Positions 43,147-44,718 of a stretch of 44,718 nt of DNA are shown here, piece by piece. Under the pieces are notes generated by a model. That model was not told where the DNA came from, did not search any database, and saw only the letters and a program-made list of their open reading frames with translations. The position numbers and the translations under genes were made by a program. How positions within the stretch are numbered: position 1 is the first letter of the stretch; the number at the start of each line of letters is the position of its first letter. The stretch comes from Bugula neritina (Eukaryota; Bryozoa; Gymnolaemata; Cheilostomatida; Bugulidae), in contig CAXIUT010000279.1 of the NCBI GenBank assembly GCA_964035545.1, positions 1 to 44,718 on the forward strand. Direction: 5' to 3'.

Positions 43147-44470
43147 TCATAGACCTATTAATTCTTATTAATGATGTCCAGACTAGATAGTAGATATACT
43201 TTATTATTCCTCTTTTAAAAAGTTACTATTTAATGCCTATTAAGCACTATACCTGTGATTGGGTTTAGCTGTTGTCATCTTTCTAATGAAAAGCAACCCT
43301 TCTTCTCCATACCTTTCTACAATCTCTTTCTAGTTGATAGAAACATCTATACTATTTTCTATAGAATCTGTTGATCCTTGGGGATGACAGCCTGTTAGGA
43401 GACAGTAGCAGATGATGCCTATGCTAAATATATCGCATTTATAGCTATAGGATTTATAGTATGAACTTTGTGCGTTTAGCATTTAAGGTGCAATGTAGCC
43501 ATAAGTTCCACATTTGTAATAATTTTGAATCTACATTGATTTGGTTGTGTCAATTGCTAGTCCGAAGTCGATTAGTTTAGGTTTCATGTCTTTGGGATCG
43601 ATAATGATGTTTTTGGGTTTTATGTCTCGATGAATTATATTTTTGTTGTGGCATTATTTTATCTATTTTAGAAGATCTTTCATGATCTTTTTTATTGTTG
43701 AAGTTGATAGATCTTGTTCTTTCTGGATTGATGTTAGTGTTTTGCCTGGAAAGTATTCGCATACTATAATATATTTATTTTAGTTTTAAAAGAACTAACG
43801 AAAAGTTGTCACTCCATCGATCTCTTTTAGCTATCTTAAAATAGTTCTTTAAGAATTTGCTATTTATTTATTTATGGATTCGTTGTTTTTATTTAGTATT
43901 TTAGCTGCTAGTATTTATTCTGTGCTTTTTTATCTTACTTTGAAGACCTTGATCGTCAAAGACTTACCTCTGAAAAGCTGCCTTAGCCTATCTTACATAA
44001 CACCGAATATTTTTGACAAAAATCAAACTGAATTAAGTACCAGTTCAATTATTCAGAACATTAGTACCAGAAATCAGGTTCGTTGAAATAGAATTGGCTT
44101 TTTTAGCTGCCATTTGAAAGAAGGAGAAGATAACGATGGTTGGATAGTTAAAACCATTGCACATAGACTGTTTATAGATTGCAATAGCCAATATAGGTGG
44201 TGTCTGTTGATGTCTTAGTGAAGATGTAGGTACATTGAAGTAGAAGAGATGTCCTTGGTGGTAGGTGAGATACCTTCGTTCTTATCGACCCAAGGTTTTA
44301 CCTATTTTGAGGAATTAATATCGTTTAGTTGATATTTCATGATTGTTAAAACCATAGAAATGTTGTTATTTGATCCATAGGGTGGAGTTAGATTGGAAGG
44401 AGAGTTGGTTAAGCTTTTTAGGAAAAGAACCTGTCACTTAGAGTGAAGATATTTCTTACAGAGAAAGCAT
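43147..44470 (-). CDS. PH-domain serine/threonine protein kinase
   Basis: A kinase of about 434 residues with an N-terminal PH domain. ATG 44470 gives MLSLEEISSLEVTGSFPKKL. The PH domain, about 50-150, has YEFLKIGKTLGREERRYLTY, HQGHLFYFNV and the C-terminal helix ECSEELNWYLIQFDF. The kinase domain follows: CKIGEGSFSEVFKV, AAKILNKNN, IIHRDIKPKNIIID, PKLIDFGLAID, GTYGYIAPEML, whose APE Glu is TAA at 43483-43485, and CDIFSIGIICYCLLTGCHP. One 20-nt intron lies at 43948-43967. The run 44099-44104 must be one base longer, after which the frame is exactly 435 codons. The PH-then-kinase order recalls Akt, but there is no AGC C-terminal tail. Phosphoinositide-controlled recruitment is inferred. It is the last gene, 168 bp from the right telomere. 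Confidence 0.9.
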
Positions 44471-44638
44471 ACCCGGCTGATAAACTCTATTGTATTATTA
44501 TTTTAGGTTAAACTCTTCGAATCGGCCCTTAGAACTAGTAAATAAATAAAAAGAAAAAATCACAACTAAAGATAGATATTATCACCCTTTTCATTCATTT
44601 CATACTTTAAACATATTTTTTGAACATATTTAAATTCA

Positions 44639-44718
44639 GGGGTTGGGGTTGGGGTTGGGGTTGGGGTTGGGGTTGGGGTTGGGGTTGGGGTTGGGGTTGG
44701 GGTTGGGGTTGGGTTGGG
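44639..44718. repeat. Right telomere, G4T2 repeats
   Basis: GGGGTT units run to the last base, 80 nt in all, with the last units shortened to GGGTT. Together with the C4A2 block at base 1 this marks the window as a telomere-to-telomere molecule. Confidence 0.97.

Noticed and set aside
1-44718. Ciliate code table 6 (TAA/TAG = Gln) as in Tetrahymena and Paramecium, suggested by the telomere repeat
   Set aside because: Invariant Glu positions in at least six families are encoded by TAA or TAG, and Glu-rich tails become sensible only with Glu.
1-44718. CRISPR arrays, prokaryotic operons, insertion sequences
   Set aside because: No spaced direct repeats, transposase signatures or terminal inverted repeats were seen apart from telomeres, and the genes are eukaryotic with introns.

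Overview
This window looks like one complete macronuclear chromosome of a ciliate. It starts with a C4A2 telomere (1-82), ends with a G4T2 telomere (44639-44718), and is packed with about 33 protein genes, roughly one per 1.35 kb. All genes I could read end in TGA; TAA and TAG are sense codons. Aligned against invariant residues of known families (FCP1-type DLDET, the kinase APE motif, the GH15 catalytic acid, RRYxEF of PX domains, MxERKV of YJU2) the reassigned codons stand for glutamate, not glutamine. UAA/UAG = Glu is the peritrich nuclear code (table 30), so I infer a peritrich oligohymenophorean ciliate (Vorticella/Carchesium/Opisthonecta type). Introns are tiny, mostly 19-30 nt, GT-AG, often about 20 nt. 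Protein lengths below assume this code.

Layout. 1-5.9 kb: hypothetical protein, tubulin tyrosine ligase-like enzyme, TMBIM/Bax-inhibitor-like membrane protein, two small unknowns and a K+ channel. At 5918-5993 lies a perfect interstitial G4T2 block, inside the reading frame of a coiled-coil gene. 8.6-16.8 kb: YbaK deacylase, mitochondrial carrier, small basic protein, FCP1/SCP-like phosphatase, low-complexity protein, CTL/SLC44 choline-transporter-like protein, ankyrin protein. 16.8-20.2 kb: small nuclear-type protein, NOT4-like RRM protein, unknown, trefoil-GH15 glucoamylase. 20.3-27 kb: DNA polymerase alpha, PX-BAR sorting nexin, unknown, divergent histone H4. 27-32.8 kb: TPR protein, cyclin, degenerate EF-hand protein, unknown, a PH plus permuted papain-fold protein, small unknown. 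32.9-38.8 kb: a 1931-residue cysteine-rich type I membrane protein. 39-44.5 kb: YJU2 splicing factor, TPH-domain ciliary protein, a Ser/Thr kinase and a PH-kinase next to the right telomere.

The genes are mostly unrelated housekeeping, ciliary and surface functions placed head-to-head and tail-to-tail with minimal spacers (start codons 21 bp apart at 31.2 kb, and sharing a CATG at 18.2 kb); I see no operon-like pathway cluster. Several genes (TTLL, TPH protein, K+ channel, kinases) fit ciliary or excitable-membrane biology.

Limits: many apparent one-base frameshifts fall on homopolymers and are treated here as likely sequence errors; long genes without them read cleanly for up to 5.8 kb. I saw no tRNA, rRNA or CRISPR, but could not run structure or homology searches.
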